Positions 50,838-59,494 of a DNA stretch of 64,000 bases are shown here, one piece after another; position 1 is the stretch's first letter, and each line of letters begins with the position of its first letter. Source of the stretch: Pseudonocardia kunmingensis (GTDB lineage Bacteria; Actinomycetota; Actinomycetes; Mycobacteriales; Pseudonocardiaceae). The notes below the pieces were generated by a model. That model did no database searches and was not told the origin of the DNA. It saw only the letters and a program-made list of their open reading frames with translations. The stretch is from contig NZ_VFPA01000006.1 of the NCBI RefSeq assembly GCF_006716445.1, forward strand, positions 62,001-126,000, written 5' to 3'. The position numbers were made by a program, and so were the translations under genes.

Positions 50838-52121
50838 ATGCGGACCGTGCGCCCCGGTCTCGTCCTCACCGCTGCCGGCGTGCTGGTGATGGTCCTCGCC
50901 GCCGTCGTCGCGTCGCGGTACACCCCGTTCTGGTTCGACCCCGACGAGGGCTGCGCGCTGCTCGGCCGCTGCCCCGGCCCGACCCGCGACGTCGTGCTGG
51001 GAGCCACCTGGGTGCTCGAGTGGGCCGGCCTCGGGGTCGTGCTCCTCGGTCTCGTCCGGACCGGGCTGCACCTGCGGACCGTTCCCGCCCCGCCGGTCCC
51101 GCGACCGCTGCCCGCGTGGGCGCAGGCGGCCGCGGGGGTGCTCCTCGGCATGCTGGTCTGTGTCGTGCTCGGGTGGTTCGTGCTGGTCGCGGTGCTGCTC
51201 TCGGCGCCGGCCGTCCCGGCGGGCCTGTGCCTGTACTGGCTCGCGCAGGCCGCCGCCGTGACGGCGCTGGACCGGCACGTCGGTCCGGCGCACCGCTCGG
51301 CGCTGTCCGCATGGTCGGCCGGGCTCGCCGTCAGCGCCCTCGCGGTCGCGGCGCTGGTGGCGACCGCCGTGCTCGCAGGCTCGGTCCGCGCGCTCCCCGT
51401 CGTCGGCGGCGCGGCTCTCGCCCTCGGGCTGCTGGTCCGCCGCGCGTGGGCGTGGCGGGCCGGGCTCGCGCCCCCCGGGGGCGGTCCGTGGTCGACCGCA
51501 GGTGCTGCGGCCGCCGTCCTCGCCACCACCGGCGCCGTGCTCCTGCTCGGCGACCGGGCCGACCAGCCGCCGGGCGCCGAGCCCCCGCCCGAGCTCGCGG
51601 CAGCGGCGCACCCGCCGCCCGCAAGGCCACCTGCTCCCCGGGAGCCGGTCGACGCCGAGCCGGCCCCCGTCGACGCCCCGCCGGCCTGCACGCCGGACGA
51701 GCTCACCTGGGGCGCGACGGGGTGGGACGCGGCGATGGGCACCCGGGCCGTGACGATCGTCGCCACCAGTCGCGCCGACCACCCCTGCCACGTCGACGGC
51801 TTCGCCGAGATCGTGATCGCGCAGGGTGGCCGACCGCTCCAGCTCGTGGCGCAGCCCGGCGCCCCCACCGGACCCGAGGTCCCGCCGGCCGCCCGCGTCG
51901 GGCTGGCCCCGGGCGACGCCGCCGGCTTCCCGCTGGTCTGGAAGGGGTACGGCGCGGCGGCCGACGAGGACTCCCCGCAGGAGCTGACCGTGATCCTTCC
52001 GGGTGGTGGATCCAGCGCGGTGCCGCTCGGCGCCGCGCCCGCGCCGTTCGACCTCGTGGACGGCGGCAGCGTCCGGATCGGGCCGTGGCAACCGGTGCGA
52101 CAGGCCGTGCGGCCGCACTGA
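50838..52121 (+). CDS. Membrane protein with C-terminal DUF4232 domain
   Basis: 427 residues. Six or so hydrophobic helices to about residue 240 are followed by a Pro/Ala-rich linker and an extracytoplasmic DUF4232 domain (ELTWGATGWDAAMGTRAVTIVATSRADHPCHVDGFAEI in pieces) with the conserved PCHVDG and FPLVWKGYG elements. ATG at 50838 and GTG at 50832 are both possible. A TACGAT at 50801-50806 may be the -10 box. DUF4232 proteins are secreted or membrane-bound actinobacterial proteins of unknown function. Confidence 0.82.
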   Translation: MRTVRPGLVLTAAGVLVMVLAAVVASRYTPFWFDPDEGCALLGRCPGPTRDVVLGATWVLEWAGLGVVLLGLVRTGLHLRTVPAPPVPRPLPAWAQAAAGVLLGMLVCVVLGWFVLVAVLLSAPAVPAGLCLYWLAQAAAVTALDRHVGPAHRSALSAWSAGLAVSALAVAALVATAVLAGSVRALPVVGGAALALGLLVRRAWAWRAGLAPPGGGPWSTAGAAAAVLATTGAVLLLGDRADQPPGAEPPPELAAAAHPPPARPPAPREPVDAEPAPVDAPPACTPDELTWGATGWDAAMGTRAVTIVATSRADHPCHVDGFAEIVIAQGGRPLQLVAQPGAPTGPEVPPAARVGLAPGDAAGFPLVWKGYGAAADEDSPQELTVILPGGGSSAVPLGAAPAPFDLVDGGSVRIGPWQPVRQAVRPH

Positions 52122-52181
52122 CGCCCTGAACGCCCGGTCCTGTCCTGCAGGGCGCCGCGACTCGATATGTACGGACAAAGT

Positions 52182-52212
52182 GTTGACTGCTAGTAACGGG
52201 CGGGGTCAGACT
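52182..52212 (+). promoter_or_regulatory. Promoter with overlapping inverted repeat for the sulfatase operon
   Basis: TTGACT (52183-52188) is a good -35 box; CAGACT (52207-52212) is a weak -10 at an 18-base spacing. GTTGACTGCTAGTAAC (52182-52197) is an imperfect inverted repeat across the -35 box and could be an operator, for example for the ROK regulator encoded at the far end of the locus. Confidence 0.45.
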
Positions 52213-52246
52213 CGGCCGGGCGTGCCCCCCAGGCGAGGAGAGGACC

Positions 52247-53626
52247 ATGACCTCAACGGCGAACGTCATGTCGACGATGGACCGGCGGCGGTTCCTGCGG
52301 CTCGCGGCCTTGGGGGTGTCGCTGCCGGCCATCGCGGGTGCGAGCGCCTGCGGTGGCGGCGGTACCGGCGCGCTCGGCGGGGGTGGCGGCGCCGGCGGCG
52401 AGGTCACGGAGCTGGTCGTACCCACGAATCAGTCCCCGTGGCTGGACGCCTACCGGGCGGTCGCGGCGCAGTACGAGGCGGAGAGCGGCGTGCGCATCAC
52501 GTTGCGCGAGTTCCCCTACGACGGCCTGCGCACCCAGATGACGAACGCGATCCAGAACCAGAACCTGGTCTTCGACCTCTTCCAGCTCGACGAGCCCTGG
52601 ACCCACCAGTTCTACGACAACGACTGGGTCGCGCCGCTGGACGAGGTCGACGCGCAGTTCTCGCTCGACCCGGCCGTGCTGACCTACGACGCGCTGCCGT
52701 ACTGGGACGCGCAGGCCCGCACATCGGACGAGAGCGGGCGCGTCATGGGCCTGCCGCTCAACGGCAACGTGCACCTGCTGATCTACCGGCGCGACCTCTA
52801 CGAGCAGCTCGGCATCCCGGTTCCCCGGACGTGGGAGGACGCGGTGGCGGCGGGGGAGCGGGCGCAGCAGGCGGGCCTCGCGCGCTACGGCTACGCGACC
52901 CGGGGCCAGGCGTCCTCCGGCGGTCAGTCGATCACCTACGACTACATGCCCGTGCTCTACAGCCACGGTGGCACGTGGTTCGCCGACGAGGGCACCGACT
53001 GGACCCCCGCGCTCGACTCGCCGGAGGCCCTCGCGGCCACCGAGATGTTCACCCGGCTGCTCGCCCTCGGCCCGGCCGAGCCGCAGACCGTGGGGCAGGC
53101 CGAGGTCATCGCCGCCCTGCAGAGCGGCGAGGCGTTGCAGGCACACGTCGTGGCGGCCGCCGCGGCCCAGCTGGAGGACCCGGCGGCGTCGAACGTCGTC
53201 GGCAAGCTCGGGTACGCCGTGGTGCCGGCCGGCCCGATCGGCGAGTCGGCCCCGACCAGCGGCACCTGGTCGCTGTGCGTTCCGCGCGGGCTGCCGCCGG
53301 AGCGCGCGCAGGCCACCTACCGGTTCATCCGCTGGATGCTCGACAAGCAGCAGCAGACGGTGTTCGGGCAGGAGGGCGGGATCGCCAGCCGGTCGGACGT
53401 GCTCGCGGAGCTCGGCGGGGGTGAGGCCCCGTACCTGCGGGCCGTCGCCGACTCCATGCCGTCGGTGCACCGCGCCGTGCGCTACGTCTTCGCGGCGCCG
53501 ATGCTGGAGGTGACCGAACGGATCCTCAGCGGCATCGGGTCCGGCGCGACACCGGCGCCCGAGGGCATGGCCCAGCTGCAGGAGGAGCTGACCCGGGTCG
53601 TCCGCGAGGCGGGGTTCTTGCAGTGA
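52247..53626 (+). CDS. Extracellular solute-binding lipoprotein, Tat-exported
   Basis: 459 residues. The N-terminus has a twin-arginine signal, MDRRRFLRLAALGVSLP, and a lipobox-like ASAC with C35, then a Gly-rich linker. The mature part is a family 1 sugar-binding protein (DLFQLDEPWTHQFYDNDWVAPLD, LLIYRRDLYEQLGIPVPRTWEDA in pieces). GAGGAGAGGA precedes the ATG at 52247. It begins the plus-strand sulfatase operon. Tat export suggests folding or cofactor loading before secretion, which is unusual for sugar-binding proteins. Confidence 0.92.
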   Translation: MTSTANVMSTMDRRRFLRLAALGVSLPAIAGASACGGGGTGALGGGGGAGGEVTELVVPTNQSPWLDAYRAVAAQYEAESGVRITLREFPYDGLRTQMTNAIQNQNLVFDLFQLDEPWTHQFYDNDWVAPLDEVDAQFSLDPAVLTYDALPYWDAQARTSDESGRVMGLPLNGNVHLLIYRRDLYEQLGIPVPRTWEDAVAAGERAQQAGLARYGYATRGQASSGGQSITYDYMPVLYSHGGTWFADEGTDWTPALDSPEALAATEMFTRLLALGPAEPQTVGQAEVIAALQSGEALQAHVVAAAAAQLEDPAASNVVGKLGYAVVPAGPIGESAPTSGTWSLCVPRGLPPERAQATYRFIRWMLDKQQQTVFGQEGGIASRSDVLAELGGGEAPYLRAVADSMPSVHRAVRYVFAAPMLEVTERILSGIGSGATPAPEGMAQLQEELTRVVREAGFLQ

Positions 53627-54549
53627 CCACCGCCTCCACAGCACGGCGGTCCCGGGCGCGCAGCCCGCTGCACGGTGGCCGGTTCGGCCTGGTCGCCGTG
53701 CTGCCCTTCGTCGCGTTCATGCTCCTGTTCGCCGTCTACCCGCTCGTGCAGGTCGTGCGGATGGCGCTGTCGCACGTCGAGGTGCGCAACGGGCAGTTCC
53801 TCTGGGACTTCGGCACGCTCGCCAACTTCGCCCGGATGTTCGACGACGCGCTCGCGATGTCGTCGGCGGTCACGACCGCCGTGTTCATCGCCCTGACCGT
53901 GCCGCTGACGCTCGTGCTGGGCACCCTGCTGGCCGTCCTGGTGGACCGCTCGGCGCTGTTCGGGCCGATCGCGCGCAACCTCGCGCTGTGGCCCGCCGTC
54001 GTCGCCCCGGTGGTCGTGAGCCTGATCTGGCTGCTGATCCTCAGCCCCACCGTGGGCGTGCTGAACAAGGTGCTCGTCGACCTCGGCCTGCCCGCGCAGG
54101 GCTGGCTGGGCAGCGAGGTGGGCGCGATGGCCTCGATCATCCTCGTGGACGTGTGGCACTGGACGCCCGTGGTGTTCCTGCTCGTCTACACGGCCCTCAA
54201 GGGGATCGACGACCAGATCATCGAGGCCGCGCGCGTCGACGGGGCGAGCGAGCAGCAGATCTTCTGGCGGGTCGTGCTCCCGCTGCTGACCCCCGCCCTC
54301 GCCGCGGCGGCGCTGATCCGGCTGGTCATGGGCGTCAAGGCGTTCGACGAGATGTACCTGCTCACCCGCGGCGGGCCGAACGACGCCACCACGCTGGTGA
54401 GCCTGCACATCCGCAACGTCTTCTTCGACCGGCTGGAGCTCGGGTACGGGGCGGCGTTCAGCCTGGCGGTGGTGGTGTTCGTCATCGCGGGGCTGCTGGT
54501 CGCGGTGCTCGTCCGCCGCACCGTGCGGCAGGGGGGAGCGGCGGCATGA
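53623..54549 (+). CDS. Sugar ABC transporter permease (MalF-like)
   Basis: 308 residues with six main helices after a basic N-terminus. The EAA loop reads DQIIEAARVDGASEQQIFWRVVLPLL. The GTG overlaps the binding-protein stop as GTGA. CUT1-type system; no ATPase is encoded in the operon, suggesting a shared ATPase. Confidence 0.93.
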   Translation: MTTASTARRSRARSPLHGGRFGLVAVLPFVAFMLLFAVYPLVQVVRMALSHVEVRNGQFLWDFGTLANFARMFDDALAMSSAVTTAVFIALTVPLTLVLGTLLAVLVDRSALFGPIARNLALWPAVVAPVVVSLIWLLILSPTVGVLNKVLVDLGLPAQGWLGSEVGAMASIILVDVWHWTPVVFLLVYTALKGIDDQIIEAARVDGASEQQIFWRVVLPLLTPALAAAALIRLVMGVKAFDEMYLLTRGGPNDATTLVSLHIRNVFFDRLELGYGAAFSLAVVVFVIAGLLVAVLVRRTVRQGGAAA

Positions 54550-55445
54550 GCACGACGACCCCCGGCGCGATCGCCGAGCCGGTGACGAGCACCGGGACGG
54601 CGTCGTCGCCCGCGGCGGGCCGGCCGCGGCGACGGTTCCGCCCCGCTGTCGACCTGCCACTGCTCGCGCTGCTCGCGGTGTTCGTCCTGCCGATCGCCTG
54701 GCTGGTGGTGCTGAGCGTGCAGCCGGGGCGGGACATCGTCAGCCCGGACTGGGTGTTCGGGTTCACCCTCGACAACGTCGCGGAGCTGCTCGGCCCGGGC
54801 CGCCCGTTCGTCGCGCAGCTGGGCAACAGCCTGCTCATCGTCGCCGGGACGATCGTGCTGTGCCTGGTGGTCGGGTCGGCCACCGGCTACGCGCTCTCGC
54901 GGCTGCAGATGGCCCGCTGGGTCACCCTCACCCTCCTCGCGGTCAGCGCGGTCCTCCCGCTGATCCCGCCGATGGCGCTCGTCCCGGGCCTGTACGTCAC
55001 CCTCAACAGCCTCGGCCTGCTCGGGACGGTGCTGGGTCTCGTCCTGCTGAACACCGTCTTCAACCTGCCGTTCTCGGCCCTGCTCATGAAGGTCTACTTC
55101 GACGGCGTGCCCGGCGAGCTCCGCGAGGCCGCGGTCGTGGACGGCGCCTCGGAGCTGCGGGTGTTCCTGCAGGTCATGGTGCCGCTGGCCCGTTCGGGAC
55201 TCGCTGCCGTCGCGGTGTTCGTCGGCATCATGGCGTGGAACGAGTTCCTGATGGGGCTGGTCATGACCTCCGGCGGGCGCACCTCGCCCCTGACGGTGGG
55301 CATCGCGTCGCTGGTGCAGCCCTACGAGGTGGCATGGGGACCGATGGCGGCGGCGGGCACCCTCGCCACCGTGCCGATCATCGTGCTGGCCGTCGTGGCG
55401 AACCGCCAGATCATGTCGGGACTCACCGGAGGAGCGGTCAAGTGA
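54546..55445 (+). CDS. Sugar ABC transporter permease (MalG-like)
   Basis: 299 residues with six helices. The EAA loop reads GELREAAVVDGASELRVFLQVMVPLA. The ATG overlaps the previous stop by four bases, and the GTG of the sulfatase overlaps its own stop. A low-complexity N-terminal extension (about 35 residues) precedes the first helix. Confidence 0.93.
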   Translation: MSTTTPGAIAEPVTSTGTASSPAAGRPRRRFRPAVDLPLLALLAVFVLPIAWLVVLSVQPGRDIVSPDWVFGFTLDNVAELLGPGRPFVAQLGNSLLIVAGTIVLCLVVGSATGYALSRLQMARWVTLTLLAVSAVLPLIPPMALVPGLYVTLNSLGLLGTVLGLVLLNTVFNLPFSALLMKVYFDGVPGELREAAVVDGASELRVFLQVMVPLARSGLAAVAVFVGIMAWNEFLMGLVMTSGGRTSPLTVGIASLVQPYEVAWGPMAAAGTLATVPIIVLAVVANRQIMSGLTGGAVK

Positions 55446-57052
55446 ACGCGGGCCGCCGCCCGGACGTCGTCGTGATCCTCGCCGACGACATGGGCTTCTC
55501 CGACCTGGGCTGCTACGGCGGGGAGATCCGCACGCCGCACACCGACCGGCTGGGCCGGGACGGCGTGCGGCTCTCCGCGTTCTACAACACCGCCCGCTGC
55601 AGCCCGTCGCGCGCCTCACTGCTGACGGGGCTGCACCCGCACCAGACCGGCATCGGCATCCTCACCAACGACGACGCCCCGCGCGGCTACCGCGGCACTC
55701 TGAACGACCGGTGCGTCACGGCGGCCGAGGTGCTGCGCGCGTCCGGGTACGCCACGTGCCTCACGGGCAAGTGGCACCTGGCGTCGCAGATGCGCGTGCC
55801 GAACGACGCGTGGCCGACCCGGCGCGGGTTCGACCGCTTCTTCGGCACGCTGACCGGCTGCGGGAGCTACTACGACCCGGGCACCCTGACCCGCGGGGAG
55901 TCCGACGCGAGCGCCGAGGCCCGCGAGCCCGGCTTCCTCTACACCGACGCGATCGCGGACGAAGCCGTCGCGTTCGTCGAAGAGCGGTCGGCGAACGCCC
56001 CCGAACAGCCGCTCTTCCTCTACACGGCGTTCACGGCGCCGCACTGGCCGCTGCACGCGCCCGAGCCGGACGTCACCGCGCTCGACGGCGTCTTCGACGA
56101 GGGCTGGGACGTGTTGCGGGAGCGCCGGATGAAGCGCCTGGTCGACGAGGGCGTCCTACCGGCCGGGACCGCCCTCAGCGACCGCGACCCGACGCAGCCG
56201 GCCTGGGCGGACGCCGAGCACGCCGACTGGCAGGTGCGCCGGATGCAGGTCTACGCCGCGCAGATCGAGCGGATGGACGCCGGCATCGGACGGATCGTGG
56301 ACGCGCTGGAGCGCACCGGGCGGCTCGACGACGCCGTGGTGGTGGTGCTGTCGGACAACGGCGCCTCCCCCGAGGACCTGCCGAAGGGCGAGGTCGAGAG
56401 CTTCCGGCTGCGCACGGACATCGTTCCGAACCGCACCCGGGACGGCCGTGAGCTGCGGGTCGGCAACGATCCGGGGATCGTGCCCGGCCCCGAGGACACC
56501 TACTCGAGCTACGGGCGGGCGTGGGCGAACCTGTCGAACACCCCGTTCCGCTTCTACAAGCGCTGGGTGCACGAGGGTGGGATCGCCGCGCCGTTCCTCG
56601 TCCACTGGCCCGCGGGCGGCCTGGCCGCGGGGAGCGTGGTGGACCTGCCGGTGCAGCTGGTCGACGTGCTGCCGACGCTGCTCGAGTGCACCGGCGCCGG
56701 CTACCCGGGCGGGGACCGGTCGGTGCTCCCGCTCGAGGGGCGCAGCGTCCTGCCGGCCCTGCGCGGCGAGCCGCAGGACCCCGTCCCGCTGTACTGGGAG
56801 CACACCGGCAACGCCGCGATCCGCGTCGGACGCTGGAAGCTGGTGCGCGAGCACCCCGGGCCGTGGGAGCTCTACGACCTCGACCTCGATCGCACCGAGC
56901 TGCAGGACCTCGCAGGCGAGCACCCGGACCTGGTCGCCGAGCTGTCCGATCGCTGGCAGCGCTGGGCCGACCGCGTCGGCGTGATCCCGTGGGACACCAC
57001 CCTCGCGATCTACGCCGAGCGCGGCCTCGGCGACGAGGAGGCGGCCGGGTGA
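55442..57052 (+). CDS. Arylsulfatase family enzyme (first of the locus)
   Basis: 536 residues of the alkaline-phosphatase/sulfatase fold. The formylglycine precursor is C53 in ARCSPSRASLLTG, the standard CxPSR motif. Metal ligands D15 and D16 (ILADDMG), SDNGASPE, and GKWHL are present. There is no signal peptide, so it acts in the cytoplasm on an imported substrate. GTGA coupling to the permease makes uptake and desulfation one unit. A maturase (FGE or anSME) is not in the window. Confidence 0.93.
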   Translation: MNAGRRPDVVVILADDMGFSDLGCYGGEIRTPHTDRLGRDGVRLSAFYNTARCSPSRASLLTGLHPHQTGIGILTNDDAPRGYRGTLNDRCVTAAEVLRASGYATCLTGKWHLASQMRVPNDAWPTRRGFDRFFGTLTGCGSYYDPGTLTRGESDASAEAREPGFLYTDAIADEAVAFVEERSANAPEQPLFLYTAFTAPHWPLHAPEPDVTALDGVFDEGWDVLRERRMKRLVDEGVLPAGTALSDRDPTQPAWADAEHADWQVRRMQVYAAQIERMDAGIGRIVDALERTGRLDDAVVVVLSDNGASPEDLPKGEVESFRLRTDIVPNRTRDGRELRVGNDPGIVPGPEDTYSSYGRAWANLSNTPFRFYKRWVHEGGIAAPFLVHWPAGGLAAGSVVDLPVQLVDVLPTLLECTGAGYPGGDRSVLPLEGRSVLPALRGEPQDPVPLYWEHTGNAAIRVGRWKLVREHPGPWELYDLDLDRTELQDLAGEHPDLVAELSDRWQRWADRVGVIPWDTTLAIYAERGLGDEEAAG

Positions 57053-57071
57053 GCGCCTCCGGGGAGCGCTA

Positions 57072-58559
57072 GTGGCCAGCACGGACGCGCGGCGCCCGAA
57101 CGTGCTCGTCGTCCTCACCGACGACCAGGGACCGTGGGCGATGGGGCACCGCAACCCCGAGCTCGTCACCCCGGCGATCGACGGGCTCGTGGCGAGCGGC
57201 ACGGAGCTGGACCGGTTCTTCTGCGCCTCGCCGGTCTGCTCACCGGCGCGCGCCTCGCTGCTGACCGGACGCATGCCCTCCGCGCACGGGGTGCACGACT
57301 GGATCCGCGGCGAGGCCTACGGCGTGCGGGACGAGGACAGTTACCTCGCCGGGCTCGCGACCACGCCCGAGGTGCTCGCCGCCGCCGGGTGGGAGTGCGG
57401 CCACAGCGGCAAGTGGCACCTGGGGACGTCCCGCGAACCGGCGCCGGGCTTCGAGCACTGGTACGCCCACCGCACCGGCGACGGCCGGTACACGGGGGCA
57501 CCGGTGTGGCGCGACGGCCGCGCCGCCGAGGAACCGCGCTACCTCACCGAGGCGATCACCGACGAGGCGCTCGACTTCCTGCGCGGCAACGCCGGGAGCG
57601 AGCGCCCCTTCTACCTGCAGGTCAACTACACCGCCCCGCACAGCCCGTGGGTCGGCCAGCACCCGGCCCGCTACACCGACGTATACGACGGCTGCCGCTT
57701 CGCGTCGTGCCCGCGCGAGGAACCGCACCCGTGGTTCAGCTGGGAGCCCGGGCCGGTGTCGGACGCCATGGAGGATCCGGGGCCCAGCCTGCGGGGGTAC
57801 TTCGCGTCTCTCACGGCCGTCGACGCGGGGGTACGGCGGCTGCTCGACGTCCTCGACGGAACCGGGCTGCGCGACAGCACCTGCGTCGTGTACACCTCCG
57901 ACAACGGCTTCAGCTGCGGGCACCACGGCATCTGGGGCAAGGGCAACGCCACCTGGCCGCTGAACATGTGGGAGAACTCGGTGCGGGTCCCCTTCGTCGT
58001 GAGCATGCCCGGCCGCATCCCGGCCGGCCGCGTGGACGCCGGGCTCGCCGGCGCGTGCGACCTGCACCCGACGATCCTCGACATCGCCGGCGTGGCCGCA
58101 CCGGAGGACCCGCTGGCGGCCGGGCGCTCCCTGCTGCCGCGACTGCGCGGCGACACCGCCTGCGGCGACGAGGCCGTGGTCGTGTTCGACGAGTACGGCG
58201 GCACGCGGATGGTGCGCACGCAGGAGTGGAAGTACGTGGTGCGGCACGGCGACGGCCCCGAGGAGCTCTACCACCTCGTCGACGACCCGGACGAACGGGA
58301 GGACCGCGCGGGGGAACCGGGCCGGGCCGCGGTGCGCGATGAGCTGTCGGGCGTGCTGCACGACTGGTTCGCCCGGCACGCCGCGGCCGCGCGGGACGCC
58401 TTCGCGCGTCCGGTGTCCGGGCGCGGGCAGATGAGCCCGGTGTGGCGCGGCCGGCCGGACGCCGAGACCTACGCCCGCGCGGCGGGGGAGCGGCGGACGG
58501 TGCCGGGCCGGTCGACCGGCGCGCCCGCTCCGCCCGGGCGCTCGGCCCGGCCCGGGTGA
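57072..58559 (+). CDS. Sulfatase family enzyme (second of the locus)
   Basis: 495 residues. The formylglycine cysteine is C56 in PVCSPARASLLTGRMPS, with LTDDQGPW, GKWHLGT, YTSDNGFSCGHHGIWGKG as metal and sulfate-site elements. GGGGAG precedes the GTG at 57072. A seven-codon frame (57049-57072) lies between it and the previous gene. It lacks a signal peptide. The C-terminus is a long Arg/Pro-rich tail not usual for the family. Confidence 0.92.
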   Translation: MASTDARRPNVLVVLTDDQGPWAMGHRNPELVTPAIDGLVASGTELDRFFCASPVCSPARASLLTGRMPSAHGVHDWIRGEAYGVRDEDSYLAGLATTPEVLAAAGWECGHSGKWHLGTSREPAPGFEHWYAHRTGDGRYTGAPVWRDGRAAEEPRYLTEAITDEALDFLRGNAGSERPFYLQVNYTAPHSPWVGQHPARYTDVYDGCRFASCPREEPHPWFSWEPGPVSDAMEDPGPSLRGYFASLTAVDAGVRRLLDVLDGTGLRDSTCVVYTSDNGFSCGHHGIWGKGNATWPLNMWENSVRVPFVVSMPGRIPAGRVDAGLAGACDLHPTILDIAGVAAPEDPLAAGRSLLPRLRGDTACGDEAVVVFDEYGGTRMVRTQEWKYVVRHGDGPEELYHLVDDPDEREDRAGEPGRAAVRDELSGVLHDWFARHAAAARDAFARPVSGRGQMSPVWRGRPDAETYARAAGERRTVPGRSTGAPAPPGRSARPG

Positions 58560-59494
58560 GCGCCGCGATGCACGCCGACCAGCTCGAGGTGCCGCCCGAG
58601 CTGGTCCGCGCCCTGCTCGACGAGCAGTTCCCCGAGTGGGCGGGGCTGCCGGTCACCGCCGTGGCGGCCGAGGGGACGGTCAACGCGATGTTCCGGGTCG
58701 GTGACCGGTTCGCGGCGCGGTTCCCGTTGCAGGCGCGCGACGGCGACGCGGTCGCCCGTGGGCTGCGGGCCGAGGCGGACGCGGCCCGCGAGCTCGCCGC
58801 GCACACGCGGTTCCCGGTGCCCGAACCGGTGGCGCTGGGCCGGCCGGGGCACGGGTACCCGCTCCCGTGGTCGGTGCAGACCTGGCTCCCCGGTGCCACC
58901 GCCACCCAGGAGGACCCCGGGGCGTCGGAGGCGTTCGCCCACGACCTCGCGGAGCTGATCGCCGACGTTCGCGGCATCGACACCCGGGGCCGGACGTTCA
59001 GCGGGCACGCCCGGGGAGGGGAGCTGCGCACCCACGACGAGTGGATGCAGACCTGCTTCCGGCACAGCGAGGGACTGCTCGACGTGCCCCGGCTGCGGCG
59101 GCTCTGGGTGCGGCTGCGCGAGCTGCCCCGCACCCCGCCGGACGCGATGACCCACGGGGACCTGATCCCGGGCAACGTGCTGGTGTCGCGGGGACGGCTC
59201 GCCGGCGTCATCGACGTCGGCGGGCTGGCCGCGGCCGACCCGGCTCTCGACCTGGTCGCCGCCTGGCACCTGCTCGACGCGGGCCCCCGGGAGCTGCTGC
59301 GCGCCGACCTCGGGTGCGACGACCTCGAGTGGGAGCGCGGCGCGGCCTGGGCCTTCGCGCAGGCGATGGGCCTGGTCTGGTACTACGCCGAGAGCAACCC
59401 GGTGATGAGCCGGCTCGGCAGGCGCACCCTGGAACGCATCCTCGCCGGGGTGCCGGGTGGCAGCCGACCCGATGAGATCGACTGGCTCATGTGA
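58556..59494 (+). CDS. APH-like phosphotransferase (small-molecule kinase)
   Basis: 312 residues of the aminoglycoside/choline kinase-like fold. The catalytic loop is THGDLIPGNVLV (HxD...N) and the metal site is VIDVGGLAAADPALDL in place of the usual DFG. VPEPVALGRPG lies in the N-lobe. The GTG overlaps the sulfatase stop as GTGA. In this operon it could phosphorylate the desulfated sugar (inference); antibiotic kinases share the fold, so this is not certain. Its end overlaps the convergent ROK gene by eight bases. Confidence 0.85.
   Translation: MSAAMHADQLEVPPELVRALLDEQFPEWAGLPVTAVAAEGTVNAMFRVGDRFAARFPLQARDGDAVARGLRAEADAARELAAHTRFPVPEPVALGRPGHGYPLPWSVQTWLPGATATQEDPGASEAFAHDLAELIADVRGIDTRGRTFSGHARGGELRTHDEWMQTCFRHSEGLLDVPRLRRLWVRLRELPRTPPDAMTHGDLIPGNVLVSRGRLAGVIDVGGLAAADPALDLVAAWHLLDAGPRELLRADLGCDDLEWERGAAWAFAQAMGLVWYYAESNPVMSRLGRRTLERILAGVPGGSRPDEIDWLM

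Noticed and set aside
52253..53644. Long minus-strand ORF opposite the Tat-exported binding protein
   Set aside because: It is an antisense shadow produced by third-position G+C bias. It is rich in Arg, Gly, His and Val with no motif or ribosome binding site, while the plus frame has a signal peptide and family motifs.
58556..59494. Aminoglycoside or macrolide resistance kinase
   Set aside because: The fold fits, but translational coupling to a sulfatase operon makes a sugar or metabolite kinase more likely, so no resistance claim is made.
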